A DNA stretch of 64,000 bases from an uncultured Mucilaginibacter sp. (GCF_946481715.1 NZ_CAMLOV010000005.1:1-64000); one strand, 5' to 3'; positions 45,838-54,805 are shown, numbered from the stretch's first letter. The notes: generated from the letters alone by a model not told the origin. Translations and numbers: made by a program.

Positions 45838-45851
45838 GAAGCGGCCTGCTT

Positions 45852-46334
45852 TTATAGTGCCCGGTACATTATGTGGGTATCTACCATGCCCAATTGCCGA
45901 TGGCGGAAACCATTTGGCGTTGTCCCGATGATAGCAAACCCATGCTTTTGCCAAAGTTTAACGGCCGTTATGTTGGTTGATACCACAAAATTAAACTGAA
46001 TGCCTTTGTAGCCCATCTCCGTTGCTGTTTTTATAGAGTGCTGGCATAGTAAACTACCAACCCCTTTTCCCCTAAAGCCGGGGTGCACCATATATCCGCA
46101 ATTGCCTATGTGGTTACCCAGCCCAACCTGGTTCGGTTTCAGGAAATAAGTACCTGCCACCTGGTTGTTATCAATTGCAATAAAGGTTTCCATATTAGCG
46201 CCCAGCCAGTAGCTCATCATATCGTCCCGGGTGCTATCAGGCGCAAAGGCATAGGTATCGCCGGGCTTTACCACGGCACTGAATATTTCCCAAATAGCAT
46301 CGTAGTATTCGGGGGTAGCTTTTATTATTTCCAT
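45852..46334 (-). CDS. GNAT-family N-acetyltransferase
   Basis: A 160-residue GNAT protein. The acetyl-CoA motif is VHPGFRGKGVGSLLCQ (about 86-101), followed by NITAVKLWQKHGFAIIG. The ATG at 46334 (MEIIKATPEYY) is the natural start; an upstream in-frame ATG adds seven unlikely residues. It resembles phosphinothricin-acetyltransferase-like enzymes, but the substrate is unknown. Confidence 0.88.
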   Translation of the reverse strand: MEIIKATPEYYDAIWEIFSAVVKPGDTYAFAPDSTRDDMMSYWLGANMETFIAIDNNQVAGTYFLKPNQVGLGNHIGNCGYMVHPGFRGKGVGSLLCQHSIKTATEMGYKGIQFNFVVSTNITAVKLWQKHGFAIIGTTPNGFRHRQLGMVDTHIMYRAL

Positions 46335-46436
46335 TGCAATCCAAAATTGCAGCATTAACCGGGTAATTCGAATACTCGTTGTAAGTTTCCTTATTTAGTT
46401 GCCTTATAGGATTGCGGAAAATCAATCAAATAAAAA

Positions 46437-46460
46437 AAGCCGACTGTAAACAGCCGGCTT
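46437..46460 (-). terminator. Terminator of the GIN-domain gene
   Basis: A 10-bp stem with one mismatch, 46437-46446 with 46451-46460, TAAA loop, and a seven-T run on the minus strand. It begins 26 nt after the gene's stop. Confidence 0.85.
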
Positions 46461-46485
46461 AAAAAACTTGTTTGTTGCTTGCTTA

Positions 46486-47079
46486 TTACAAAGCAGTTAT
46501 TTGCTTCGCGGCAACGCCAACATTTTTATTCTCGTAAAGGTTTACCACAGCAAGATTGCTAACGGTTACGTTTTGTTCTGTTTCCCTGGCCATGTTCAAT
46601 TCCTGGGTGGCACCGTTTATCTCAGCTTTTGCATTGTTCTTTACCAATAAAGTCAATTTATAAGCATCCAGGTTCAGTTTTGCCTGGGCATTGTCGTGCA
46701 AATCAACACTGAACTCAATTTTCGACAAGGTGCCGAACGATACGATTTGCGCGTTATCAAATAACGATACCGAACGCAGGTCGTTAGCCTTTACCCAGAT
46801 CACTAATTTTTCGTCTTTATACGAAGATATGCGCAACACACCGTTGTTGTTTTGGATGAAAGCGCTTTCCGCATAATACTTATTGTAAACTTTTATTACA
46901 TCGGCGGGGGCATCGGTAACAAAAAGCTGCACGTTGCCATGAACCTCGATGCTGGTGATAGCACCGGTATTGTTTAAGATGGTAAAAGCGTCATCTTTTA
47001 TTGTATTAGCGTAAGCTGATTTGAATGACCCTAATGCTACGATAACCATCGCCATCAGGAATAAATTTTTGATTTTCAT
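46486..47079 (-). CDS. Secreted GIN-domain (DUF2807) protein
   Basis: A 197-residue exported protein with a signal peptide (about 1-24) and a GIN-type auto-transporter-head beta-helix (DUF2807), seen in SIEVHGNVQLFVTDAP, then the strand-turn repeats VSLFDNAQIVSF, VDLHDNAQAKL and LLVKNNAKAEI. Function is unknown; such proteins are often envelope-stress or surface proteins. The leader contains a possible hairpin (47141-47149 with 47177-47185). Confidence 0.85.
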   Translation of the reverse strand: MKIKNLFLMAMVIVALGSFKSAYANTIKDDAFTILNNTGAITSIEVHGNVQLFVTDAPADVIKVYNKYYAESAFIQNNNGVLRISSYKDEKLVIWVKANDLRSVSLFDNAQIVSFGTLSKIEFSVDLHDNAQAKLNLDAYKLTLLVKNNAKAEINGATQELNMARETEQNVTVSNLAVVNLYENKNVGVAAKQITAL

Positions 47080-47559
47080 TGTGATATTATTTTATTTGGT
47101 ATGCGTCAACTGTATTTACCATTTCAAATACAATTAAACTACAGGGGGTTTGCTCTTTCCTAGGGCAGTGTTATATACCCTCTGTAATTCTCCGCAAAGG
47201 TGAGGTTTTATATCAAAAGAAAAATCATCTTAGTGTAATAAATACACTATTTAAAAATAACGCATTTATACTTCCTTTTATTAAATTTTATACTCATTTA
47301 CAGCTATTTATGGGGCCTAAAATTACCAACTTTGCATTTTTTGAGCTACCGGTTCAACTCTCCGGAAAGCGACTTGCTAAATTTTGGCGGCGTAAAATGG
47401 GGAAAGCGGTGGTAATTTTTTTTGCGATGAGGTGGAAAAACATGCAAAATCAGGGGATAAAATATTCCGTTTTATTAAGCTACAGCCTATTCCGCCGGCA
47501 AAAAAAAACAGCAGGCCTCTCAACCCACCGCTCCTGAAAACTAAAAACCTAAAATGAGA
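47080..47559. other. 480-bp intergenic region
   Basis: Lies between the GIN-domain gene start and tRNA-Cys. It holds the imperfect hairpin at 47141-47185 and an A-run at 47500-47510 that may act as a T-run for leftward transcripts leaving tRNA-Cys. A 75-codon plus-strand frame at 47310 is basic and unlike a real protein, and I do not call it. Confidence 0.5.
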
Positions 47560-47628
47560 CGCCGCGGGTAGATTCGAACTACCGTTAAAGGTTTTGCAGA
47601 CCCACACCTATCCTCTCGGCCACGCGGC
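47560..47628 (-). tRNA. tRNA-Cys (anticodon GCA)
   Basis: Minus-strand sequence GCCGCGT...CCGCGGC closes six acceptor pairs. The anticodon loop CTGCAAA gives GCA, and T loop TTCGAAT is flanked by a good T stem (GGTAG/CTACC). The D arm is short, as usual for tRNA-Cys. The 5' end lies only 11 bp after the peroxiredoxin stop codon on the same strand, so the tRNA is probably cut from the peroxiredoxin transcript unless an internal promoter exists. Confidence 0.9.
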
Positions 47629-47639
47629 TTTGTTGCTGC

Positions 47640-48275
47640 CTATTTATTTGGCTGCGGCGTTAAGCGCAAATACGGCTTCACCTCTATAAATCCCTTAGGG
47701 AATTTGGCAGGGATATCTTCTGTTTTGATAGATGGCAATACTACCACCTGCTCGCCATCCTTCCAATCGGCAGGCGTAGCAACGCTGTGGTAAGCGGTAA
47801 GCTGCAACGAATCTATCACCCTTAATATCTCCTGGAAATTCCTCCCGGTTGATGCAGGGTAGCTGATAATCAGTTTTATCTTTTTATCCGGGCCGATAAT
47901 GAATAGCGAACGCACCGTTGCAACAAGCGACGCATTTGGATGGATCATATCGTAAGCCTGGGATATTTCGCGGCTCTCGTCGCCAATAATAGGGAACGTA
48001 ACCTCTACGCCCTGTGTTTCGTTAATATCGTTTATCCAGCCTTTGTGCGATTCTACATTATCAGTACTAAGGGCAATAACCTTTACGTTACGTTTTTCAA
48101 ACTCATCTTTAAGTGATGCTGTTTTGCCCAGTTCGGTAGTACACACGGGCGTATAATCTGCCGGGTGCGAGAAAAGCACGCCCCAGCTGTCGCCCAGGTA
48201 TTCGTAAAAATCAATTTCTCCCAGCGATGTTTTCGCTTTAAAGTTTGGGGCATCGTCGCCAATTCGTAAGCTCAT
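47640..48275 (-). CDS. 1-Cys peroxiredoxin (Prx6 family)
   Basis: A 211-residue peroxidase that reduces hydrogen peroxide and organic or lipid peroxides. The active-site motif HPADYTPVCTTE has the peroxidatic Cys45 and Thr42. The long C-terminal extension (about 150-211, PADWKDGEQVVVLPS) marks the Prx6/1-Cys group, and no resolving Cys is seen. The leader carries a SAM-I riboswitch, and tRNA-Cys follows by 11 bp, so redox defence is tied here to sulphur supply. Riboswitch control of this gene would be unusual. Confidence 0.95.
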   Translation of the reverse strand: MSLRIGDDAPNFKAKTSLGEIDFYEYLGDSWGVLFSHPADYTPVCTTELGKTASLKDEFEKRNVKVIALSTDNVESHKGWINDINETQGVEVTFPIIGDESREISQAYDMIHPNASLVATVRSLFIIGPDKKIKLIISYPASTGRNFQEILRVIDSLQLTAYHSVATPADWKDGEQVVVLPSIKTEDIPAKFPKGFIEVKPYLRLTPQPNK

Positions 48276-48349
48276 AATTGTTTAAGTTTTATTGTAATAT
48301 TTTGTAACAGCACAAAATGCCATCGGTTAATTATTATCAAACTTATCCA

Positions 48350-48412
48350 TTAAAAATTCAGGAAAAAAGGCGGGCCGGCAGAGAAGCAAGTAGATGTTTT
48401 GGCAAACATCAT
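48350..48412 (-). CDS. Possible 20-residue leader peptide between riboswitch and prx
   Basis: A short frame MMFAKTSTCFSAGPPFFLNF begins 17 nt after the riboswitch and ends 75 nt before the peroxiredoxin gene. Its two ATG codons sit in a perfect 7-bp hairpin (48393-48399 with 48404-48410). The position suggests a leader peptide or a decoy for translation control, but it could be chance. It has one Cys codon. Confidence 0.4.
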   Translation of the reverse strand: MMFAKTSTCFSAGPPFFLNF

Positions 48413-48428
48413 TTTGTTTTTAAATCAG

Positions 48429-48540
48429 CTTATCTGTCTCCGCGCTAAGCGAAGCAGGAATTAGCACCTTACACCATGCATAAAGCCGGTACAGGTTGCT
48501 AAGACATCATAGGGCCTTTCCCTCTGTCTTTCTGGATAAG
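48429..48540 (-). ncRNA. SAM-I (S-box) riboswitch
   Basis: In minus-strand RNA the P1 helix is CTTATC/GATAAG. Conserved elements follow in order: GAGGGAAAGGCCCTATGA, then the P2 return TGTCT, GCAACC, AAGGTGCTAATTCCTGC, then GGAGACAGATAAG. This matches the S-box consensus for sensing S-adenosylmethionine. Its downstream gene is a peroxiredoxin rather than a methionine-synthesis gene. A -7 box lies 25 nt upstream, so the RNA starts just before P1. No classical terminator follows it, so control may act on translation. Confidence 0.95.
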
Positions 48541-48564
48541 TATTTTTAAAGAACGATTACACCA

Positions 48565-48572
48565 CAAAAATA
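48565..48572 (-). promoter_or_regulatory. -7 box (TATTTTTG) for the riboswitch-prx transcript
   Basis: TATTTTTG on the minus strand fits TAnnTTTG and would start RNA near 48558, about 18 nt before the riboswitch P1 stem. No good -33 box was found. Confidence 0.55.
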
Positions 48573-48666
48573 GGCATAAAAACTATAATTCCTATAGACT
48601 TTCTTATTTTATCAAAATCAATTTATAATTAATTGAAAATCAACGCAAAATATTTCAAACAAGCTA

Positions 48667-49341
48667 CTACGGCTTATCAGTAAGCACCAAATTGGCAAAT
48701 TCCCCGTCCGAGTTATTACCCACCCAAAGCCCAAGTTTACCTGTTTTATTAGTACTCAACATCTTCACTTCTAACGATGGCTGCGTATTACCGTTTACAA
48801 ATACACTCACCAGCGGGTAGGCCACTACAATTTTTGCATGGAACCATTCATCTGCTTTGGGCGCTGGCTCAATCCCTTTTTCGTATTGCCCGTTAAACTT
48901 TTGGCGCAGCAATTCCCAATCGTAATTTGGCAGCGAAACGTACTGCACGGCATGTATCTTCCGCACGGGGTCGGCAGCCCGAAAGTTGAACGGGCGGAAA
49001 TAGATCACATCCGCTGTATTTTCCGCCTCTGCACCATGGAAAGCAATCCCCAAAAAACTTTGCTGCAATATATCTTTTCCTTTAATGTCCAGTTCGATGA
49101 TACCATTGCTAAAGGCAACCCCCCTTATCCAGGCAACCCCGTCATTTTCGCGGGCCGAGAGTTTAACGCCTGTTTTATTACCATCATTTATTGTGCTTAT
49201 GTCCCGATTATATACATCGAATTTTTTTTCGGCAAGTAAAGTTTGCAAATTATAAGATGTGGTTTTTTGTTGGGCCATTGCGCCGTAAATGCTGCAACAG
49301 AAGGCAAGCGCAAGCCATGGTAGTGTTTTTGAGAAATTCAT
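48667..49341 (-). CDS. Secreted lectin-fold protein, DUF1080-like
   Basis: A 224-residue exported protein with a signal peptide (about 1-23) and a concanavalin-A-like fold: SNGIIELDIKGKD, FLGIAFHGA, WFHAKIVVAYPLVSVFVNG and GKLGLWVGNNSDGEFANL. This resembles the DUF1080/3-keto-disaccharide-hydrolase-like group, which binds or cleaves sugars. No catalytic assignment is possible. Confidence 0.78.
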   Translation of the reverse strand: MNFSKTLPWLALAFCCSIYGAMAQQKTTSYNLQTLLAEKKFDVYNRDISTINDGNKTGVKLSARENDGVAWIRGVAFSNGIIELDIKGKDILQQSFLGIAFHGAEAENTADVIYFRPFNFRAADPVRKIHAVQYVSLPNYDWELLRQKFNGQYEKGIEPAPKADEWFHAKIVVAYPLVSVFVNGNTQPSLEVKMLSTNKTGKLGLWVGNNSDGEFANLVLTDKP

Positions 49342-49767
49342 AATTGGTTATTTAAAGTTCGCCGGCAGCGTAAATAAATGTAGTAAATAAATAATTCAAA
49401 TTAAATGCGAAGGCCGCCCTTTATTTCTGAAGCCCGGCATGCGCCATAATTACAAACACTGCTTTATAAACCTTAAAAAGCTGGCCATATAATATACATA
49501 ACCATAATTATGTTTTACCGTATAAGTGCCTTACATACTTTTAAAGTATGTGCATTATTTTAGCTATAATGCTCACAACAAGAGCAGTAAAACCGAGTTA
49601 CTTTGATATTTTCGCAACAAAATATTACATCAATTATAATTCGGCCTAATTAATTATACAATAATACAATTGCGACAACTTAAGGTTGTAATATGGGTTA
49701 ATGTATTTTTTTGGCATGTTTATTAACATGGATGTGATGATTAAAACGAACAGGAACAACGCCGGAA
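49342..49767. other. Divergent intergenic region with 19-nt palindrome
   Basis: A 426-bp AT-rich region. The sequence at 49533-49551 (ACATACTTT, centre T, AAAGTATGT) is a perfect palindrome with 9-bp arms, a likely regulator site for the kinase-regulator operon. No gene is seen. Confidence 0.5.
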
Positions 49768-51249
49768 ATGAGTTTTTTTGAGGGTCACAATTTTTTTGGC
49801 GAAAGCACAGCTCATCTTGCGCGTTTAATAAATAATATTAACACCGGCATTTGGGAATATAATACCACTACTAAAAAAGCGAAGTGGTCTGACGGCTTTT
49901 ATGCTATTTTAGGCTATAAACCCGGCGAAATTGAATGCTCGTACCAAAATTTTTTCGAAAACATCCTTTACTTCCACGATAAGCAAACATTTTTAAAAGC
50001 CACGCATTACACCGGTCCCGGCCCAACCCCTATTGCACACATCAGGCTGCTTACCAAAGACAAGGGCTACCAATGGTTTGAAAGCTCGGCCTTAAAGCAC
50101 GATGACGACGACGGCCAATTTATTTACGGTGTTTTAAACAATATTAACAAATATAAACTGGCAGAATTCCGGGCCTCAAAGAACGATTTCATGTCTGCCG
50201 AAACCGGCCGTATTGCGCGCATAGGCGGTTTTGAAATAGATGTTGCCTCGATGGACCTAAACATGTCACGAGAGATTTACAATATTTATGAATTGTACGG
50301 CGATATAAAACTTAATAACGAGGAAGCCATCAGCTTTTTTGAACCGCAGTACCGCCCCGTAATAACCAAAGCTATTGAAGATGCCATCCATTTAAGCAAG
50401 CCTTACGATTTGGAGTTGCTGTTTAAAACGGCCAAAAACAATATTATTTGGGTGCGGGCCAAGGGCATCCCTATTATAAACGATTGTGGCAAATGCATAA
50501 CTATCCGCGGCATCTTCCAGGATATTGATATCATCAAGCGCAGCGGCTTAAGTATGCAATCGTCTATAAACCTGCTCGACGATCAAAACAAACGCCTGCA
50601 AAACTTTGCCTACATTGTATCGCATAACCTGCGCTCGCATGCGGGCAACCTTAAGTTTATGGTGAACCTGTTTGAGGAAACGAAATTAGAGACCGATAAG
50701 GAAGAGATATTCTCGCACATAAAAACTATTAGCGAGAGCCTGAGCGCCACTATGGGCCACCTGGACGAGATCGTAAAAATACAATCGGAAATAAGTAAGG
50801 AGCGTAAGTCGGTAGGGTTCCAAACGATATTTAACAATGTAACAGCCGCTTTAAGGGCTAACATAACAGCAACCAATGCCCACATTAATGCTGATTTTAG
50901 TGCAGTGCCCGAAATAAGCTATATCCCCGCCTACCTTGAGAGTATTTTCCAGAACCTGCTTACCAACGCCATAAAATACAAGCACCCCAACCGCGAGCCG
51001 GTGGTGAACTGCTACACACAAAAAGTTGATAAGCATATTTACCTGGTGTTTGAAGATAATGGTATTGGTATAGATATGAAACGCTTTGGCGACCACCTTT
51101 TTGGCCTGTACCGCACTTTCCACCAAAATAAAGATGCCAAAGGCATTGGCCTATTTATAACCCGTAACCAGGTGGAGGCCCTTGGCGGCACCATTGAAGT
51201 TGACAGTACCGTAAATGTTGGCACAAAATTTACAGTTAAACTGGTATAA
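49768..51249 (+). CDS. PAS-domain sensor histidine kinase
   Basis: A 493-residue cytosolic kinase. Two PAS domains lie at about 18-130 (GIWEYNTTTKKAKWSDGFY) and 150-258 (GRIARIGGFEIDVAS). The phospho-His is in YIVSHNLRSHAGNL (His286), the variant HisKA motif common in Bacteroidota. The HATPase domain shows ESIFQNLLTNAIKYKHP, DNGIGID and GIGLFITRNQVEALGG. The response regulator follows after 14 bp as its likely partner. Confidence 0.9.
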   Translation: MSFFEGHNFFGESTAHLARLINNINTGIWEYNTTTKKAKWSDGFYAILGYKPGEIECSYQNFFENILYFHDKQTFLKATHYTGPGPTPIAHIRLLTKDKGYQWFESSALKHDDDDGQFIYGVLNNINKYKLAEFRASKNDFMSAETGRIARIGGFEIDVASMDLNMSREIYNIYELYGDIKLNNEEAISFFEPQYRPVITKAIEDAIHLSKPYDLELLFKTAKNNIIWVRAKGIPIINDCGKCITIRGIFQDIDIIKRSGLSMQSSINLLDDQNKRLQNFAYIVSHNLRSHAGNLKFMVNLFEETKLETDKEEIFSHIKTISESLSATMGHLDEIVKIQSEISKERKSVGFQTIFNNVTAALRANITATNAHINADFSAVPEISYIPAYLESIFQNLLTNAIKYKHPNREPVVNCYTQKVDKHIYLVFEDNGIGIDMKRFGDHLFGLYRTFHQNKDAKGIGLFITRNQVEALGGTIEVDSTVNVGTKFTVKLV

Positions 51250-51263
51250 TAATAATAAAATAA

Positions 51264-51698
51264 ATGAGTGCAGAACGACAAATGGTGACAGCGTGTATTA
51301 TTGATGATGATGAAATTTTCATCTATGGGTTTAAAAAATTCATAGAAATTAGGGGCGTATTTGCCGAAATACTTGATTTTAGCAACGGCCGGGAAGCCAT
51401 TGATTATTTAACAAACCCGAATTATTCTAATAACTTGCCAGACCTGATATTTGTAGATATTAACATGCCTGTAATGGATGGCTGGGAATTTACCCGAAAT
51501 TTTGGGGAAATAAAATCTCATATAGGGAAAGAAATATCCGTATACGCAATTAGTTCTTCTGTAGATATACATGATATTAACCGCGCAAAAAATAATCCTG
51601 TAATAACCGATTATATTTTAAAACCCATCAGCGAAACGCATATAGCGGATATCATCAATTCGTACGAACCTTTGCCAAGGTTTCGAGGCTTAAACTAA
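51264..51698 (+). CDS. Single-domain response regulator (CheY-like)
   Basis: A 144-residue receiver domain without output domain. The acidic pocket is IIDDDE (about 12-17), the phospho-acceptor is Asp65 in LIFVDINMPVMDG, the switch Ser is in AISSSVD and the conserved Lys is in ILKPI. It probably takes phosphate from the adjacent kinase and acts through another protein. A strong terminator follows. Confidence 0.9.
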   Translation: MSAERQMVTACIIDDDEIFIYGFKKFIEIRGVFAEILDFSNGREAIDYLTNPNYSNNLPDLIFVDINMPVMDGWEFTRNFGEIKSHIGKEISVYAISSSVDIHDINRAKNNPVITDYILKPISETHIADIINSYEPLPRFRGLN

Positions 51699-51709
51699 AG
51701 TCCCTTACC

Positions 51710-51751
51710 AAAAAAGCAGGGTTGCACACATGTGTGCAACCCTGCTTTTTT
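51710..51751. terminator. Bidirectional terminator
   Basis: A perfect 21-bp inverted repeat with no spacer (AAAAAAGCAGGGTTGCACAC, one more A, then its complement ending TTTTTT). It lies between the response regulator and the convergent manA gene and serves both. Confidence 0.92.
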
Positions 51752-51785
51752 ATTTAGCTATCTGTACTTTGGCAGGTTGATAAAA

Positions 51786-52766
51786 CTATTGTATATAGCT
51801 CTCCAGAATTTTAAAGCCCGACGTGGTTTTCAATTCAATTTTATCAATTGTTTTTGGCAGCAAAATACATTCGCCCATTTTTACCGGGTAGGCTAAATCA
51901 TTGTGCTTAATGGTGTATTCGCCCTCTACGCAAACATGTATCACAAAGGAATCTAAACCCGAGTAGTCCTTTTCGGTACTGTGCGTAAAGTCCATGATGT
52001 TGGTAGTAAAGTAAGGGCAGCTCACCACATGCACGGTTTCATCCTTTTGCGGTGTGTACAAGGTTTTGTATTCGTTGTAATGCTTATAATCTATAGCTGC
52101 CAGTGCTTCCTGGGTATGCAACTCGCGTTTGTTGCCTTTATCGTCCACCCGGTCGAAATCGTAAATGCGGTAGGTGATATCAGATGTTTGCTGTATCTCG
52201 GCAATTAATAAGCCCTTGCCTATGGTGTGTACCCGGCCGGCCGGTAAAAAGTAAACCTCACCTGCAGCAACTTCCTCTTTGTTCAGGATATCCATAATAT
52301 GGCCACTGTTTAATGCTTCCACGTATTCCTGCTCGTTCATTTCGCGGTTAAAGCCGGTGATGAGGGTGCTGCCGGGGTCGGCCTCTATTACATACCACAT
52401 TTCGGTTTTGCCAAAAGAATTGTGGCGCTCTTTGGCCAGTTTATCATCCGGGTGCACCTGTACACTCAAATCGTCGTTAGCATCAATAAATTTTATCAGT
52501 AGCGGGAAGATATTGCCGAAATGCGCATAAACCTTATCTCCCACCAATTCGCCTTGATATTTCTCCAGCAGGTCTGCCAAGGATTCGCCATCAAGTTCTC
52601 CGCCATTCACTACCGAAACATCTGATTTTACGCCTGATATTTCCCAGGTTTCGCCGCAATTTGGCAAATCGCCAATATTTTTATGCAGATAGGTTTCTAT
52701 TTTGTGGCCACCCCAAATTTTATCTTTGTAGATGGTTTTAAATTTTAGCGGATATAATGCTGACAT
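51786..52766 (-). CDS. manA: Mannose-6-phosphate isomerase, class I
   Basis: A 326-residue cupin-fold zinc enzyme converting mannose 6-phosphate and fructose 6-phosphate. Motifs are YKDKIWGGHKIETYL near the start, SVQVHPDD (about 101-108) with zinc ligands, and FLPAGRVHTIGKG (about 170). The length fits the Firmicutes/Bacteroidota short form. It could feed mannose from the GH2 enzyme into glycolysis. It is transcribed toward the shared terminator. Confidence 0.93.
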   Translation of the reverse strand: MSALYPLKFKTIYKDKIWGGHKIETYLHKNIGDLPNCGETWEISGVKSDVSVVNGGELDGESLADLLEKYQGELVGDKVYAHFGNIFPLLIKFIDANDDLSVQVHPDDKLAKERHNSFGKTEMWYVIEADPGSTLITGFNREMNEQEYVEALNSGHIMDILNKEEVAAGEVYFLPAGRVHTIGKGLLIAEIQQTSDITYRIYDFDRVDDKGNKRELHTQEALAAIDYKHYNEYKTLYTPQKDETVHVVSCPYFTTNIMDFTHSTEKDYSGLDSFVIHVCVEGEYTIKHNDLAYPVKMGECILLPKTIDKIELKTTSGFKILESYIQ

Positions 52767-52792
52767 AGGTAATAATACTTTGTTAATGACGG

Positions 52793-53488
52793 CTAAGTTA
52801 AAGATTTTGCCGAAGCCGTGAATAAGGTTTTTCTAAAAAGCAATACAATGATAGCCATCAATGCGGTGTGCAGGTAAATAAAATCGGCAATGCCTAAGAA
52901 ATGCGCCTGTGTTAATACTCCCGCCCGCAACACTTTTCCCAGCAGCATAAATTCGTAAAGCTTCATGATAATTAAAGGCAAAACACAAAATACCGCCAAA
53001 ATCCAAAAACGATAATTATTGCCCAGCCGTTTGTACACCATATATAAAGGCGGAAAAGCCAGCAAGAAGACCAGGCCAAACCCAATACCTTTTATAAGCC
53101 ATATCGGTTGCCCGCTTAGTAAAACTTTCAATATGCTGGTTTCATCTCCCCCACCCAAGCCGGCTGTTAGTATCCGGGCAAAAGCCACGTTGCCCATAAC
53201 AAGCGCAAAAGCAGTGGGCCAACATTTTTTATGACCGCTACGGAGCATAAAGTAGCCCGCCCACATGCACAGATAGCTAAACACCGGCCCAAAAATGGTT
53301 GGTATGTACGCATAAAACGACCCATCGCAATCCTTGCTCAAGGTCCATAAATTAAAATCAAGTTGGATGCCGGGTTGCCCGCAAACAAAGTAAGCAGCGG
53401 TGAGGTGCGCCATTTCGTGCAGTTGCCCAAACACAAAAACAAAAGCCATAAAGACGAGGCAATACCTCCAGCTAACAGGAATTTTCAT
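52793..53488 (-). CDS. Multi-pass membrane protein with HEMAH motif
   Basis: A 231-residue membrane protein with about six helices. The ATG at 53488 (MKIPVSWRYC) is preferred over a TTG-led extension. The first helix ends in GQLHEMAHLTAAY, where HExxH (His24, Glu25, His28) matches zinc metalloproteases of the site-2-protease (M50) type. The family's second metal ligand (usually an LDG/NxxPxxxxDG motif) is not evident, so activity is uncertain. It lies between manA and icd on the same strand, behind the icd terminator. Confidence 0.7.
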   Translation of the reverse strand: MKIPVSWRYCLVFMAFVFVFGQLHEMAHLTAAYFVCGQPGIQLDFNLWTLSKDCDGSFYAYIPTIFGPVFSYLCMWAGYFMLRSGHKKCWPTAFALVMGNVAFARILTAGLGGGDETSILKVLLSGQPIWLIKGIGFGLVFLLAFPPLYMVYKRLGNNYRFWILAVFCVLPLIIMKLYEFMLLGKVLRAGVLTQAHFLGIADFIYLHTALMAIIVLLFRKTLFTASAKSLT

Positions 53489-53531
53489 GGCGGTTAGACG
53501 AGGCTTTCCACCACAGGTTACAAACAAAAAA

Positions 53532-53555
53532 GCCCATCCTTTTTCAAGAATGGGC
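53532..53555 (-). terminator. Terminator of icd
   Basis: A 10-bp stem with one mismatch around a four-nt loop (GCCCATCCTT with AAGAATGGGC), followed by TTTTTT in the minus direction. It lies 20 nt after the icd stop. Confidence 0.85.
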
Positions 53556-53575
53556 CCTATATCAAAAGCGGATAA

Positions 53576-54805
53576 TTACTTACCCAATTTAGCTTTCAAA
53601 TTTTCGTCTATTGCTTCCAAAAACTCTTCGGTGTACAGGTAATCGGTACCGTGTTCTACTTTTGGTTTTATGGTGATGGCTAAATCCTTGGTCATTTTGC
53701 CGCTTTCTACGGTTTCAATACAAACTGCTTCTAAAGCTTTACAGAAGTCGATCAACTCCTGGTTACCATCCAATATACCACGGAACTCTAAACCACGTGT
53801 CCATGCAAAAATAGATGCAATAGGGTTGGTAGAGGTTGGGCGGCCTGCCTGGTGCTCACGGTAGTGGCGGGTTACCGTACCATGTGCTGCTTCTGCTTCC
53901 ATTACGGTACCATCCGGTGTAACCAGCGTAGAGGTCATTAAGCCTAAAGAACCAAAACCTTGGGCAACGGTGTCGCTCTGTACGTCGCCATCGTAGTTTT
54001 TACAGGCCCATACAAAGTTGCCGTTCCATTTAAGGGCAGATGCAACCATGTCGTCAATTAAACGGTGCTCGTAAGTGATGCCGGCTTCTACAAACTTAGC
54101 TTTATAGTCTTTTTGGTAGATCTCTTCAAAAATATCTTTAAAACGGCCATCGTATTTTTTAAGGATGGTGTTTTTTGTTGACAAATATAATGGCCAGCCC
54201 TTCATCAGCGCCTGGTTAAAACAAGCGTGTGCAAAGCCAATGATAGATTCATCGGTATTGTACATGGTTAAAGCCACGCCATCGCCCTTAAAGTTAAAAA
54301 CCTCGAATGATTGCTCGGGGCTGCCATCTTCTGGTGTAAACTTCACGGTTAATTTACCTTTTCCTTTGGTTAAAAAATCGGTAGCGCGGTACTGGTCGCC
54401 AAAAGCGTGGCGGCCAATGCATATTGGGGCGGTCCAGTTTGGCACCAAACGGGGTACATTAGCCATTACAATTGGCTCGCGGAAAACCGTACCATCCAAT
54501 ATATTACGGATAGTGCCATTTGGCGAACGCCACATCTGTTTTAAGCCAAATTCTTTTACGCGGTCTTCATCAGGTGTAATGGTTGCGCATTTAATACCTA
54601 CGCCGTATTGCTTAATAGCATTGGCGGCATCAATGGTTACCTGGTCGTCGGTTTCGTCACGGTACTCAATACCCAGGTCGTAGTATTTAATATCCACATC
54701 AAGGTAAGGGATGATCAATTTATCTTTTATAAACTTCCAGATGATGCGTGTCATTTCGTCGCCATCCAGTTCAACTACCGGGTTTTCTACTTTAATTTTT
54801 GACAT
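53576..54805 (-). CDS. icd: NADP-dependent isocitrate dehydrogenase
   Basis: A 409-residue enzyme of the TCA cycle, converting isocitrate to 2-oxoglutarate. It is of the eukaryotic-like dimeric type ([14 protein letters not shown] at the start, [33 protein letters not shown], and [15 protein letters not shown]). It is a single-gene transcription unit with its own terminator. Confidence 0.96.
   Translation of the reverse strand: MSKIKVENPVVELDGDEMTRIIWKFIKDKLIIPYLDVDIKYYDLGIEYRDETDDQVTIDAANAIKQYGVGIKCATITPDEDRVKEFGLKQMWRSPNGTIRNILDGTVFREPIVMANVPRLVPNWTAPICIGRHAFGDQYRATDFLTKGKGKLTVKFTPEDGSPEQSFEVFNFKGDGVALTMYNTDESIIGFAHACFNQALMKGWPLYLSTKNTILKKYDGRFKDIFEEIYQKDYKAKFVEAGITYEHRLIDDMVASALKWNGNFVWACKNYDGDVQSDTVAQGFGSLGLMTSTLVTPDGTVMEAEAAHGTVTRHYREHQAGRPTSTNPIASIFAWTRGLEFRGILDGNQELIDFCKALEAVCIETVESGKMTKDLAITIKPKVEHGTDYLYTEEFLEAIDENLKAKLGK

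Noticed and set aside
47310..47537. Seventy-five-codon plus-strand frame near tRNA-Cys
   Set aside because: Basic, low-complexity translation, no signal or domain, in an intergenic repeat-rich region.
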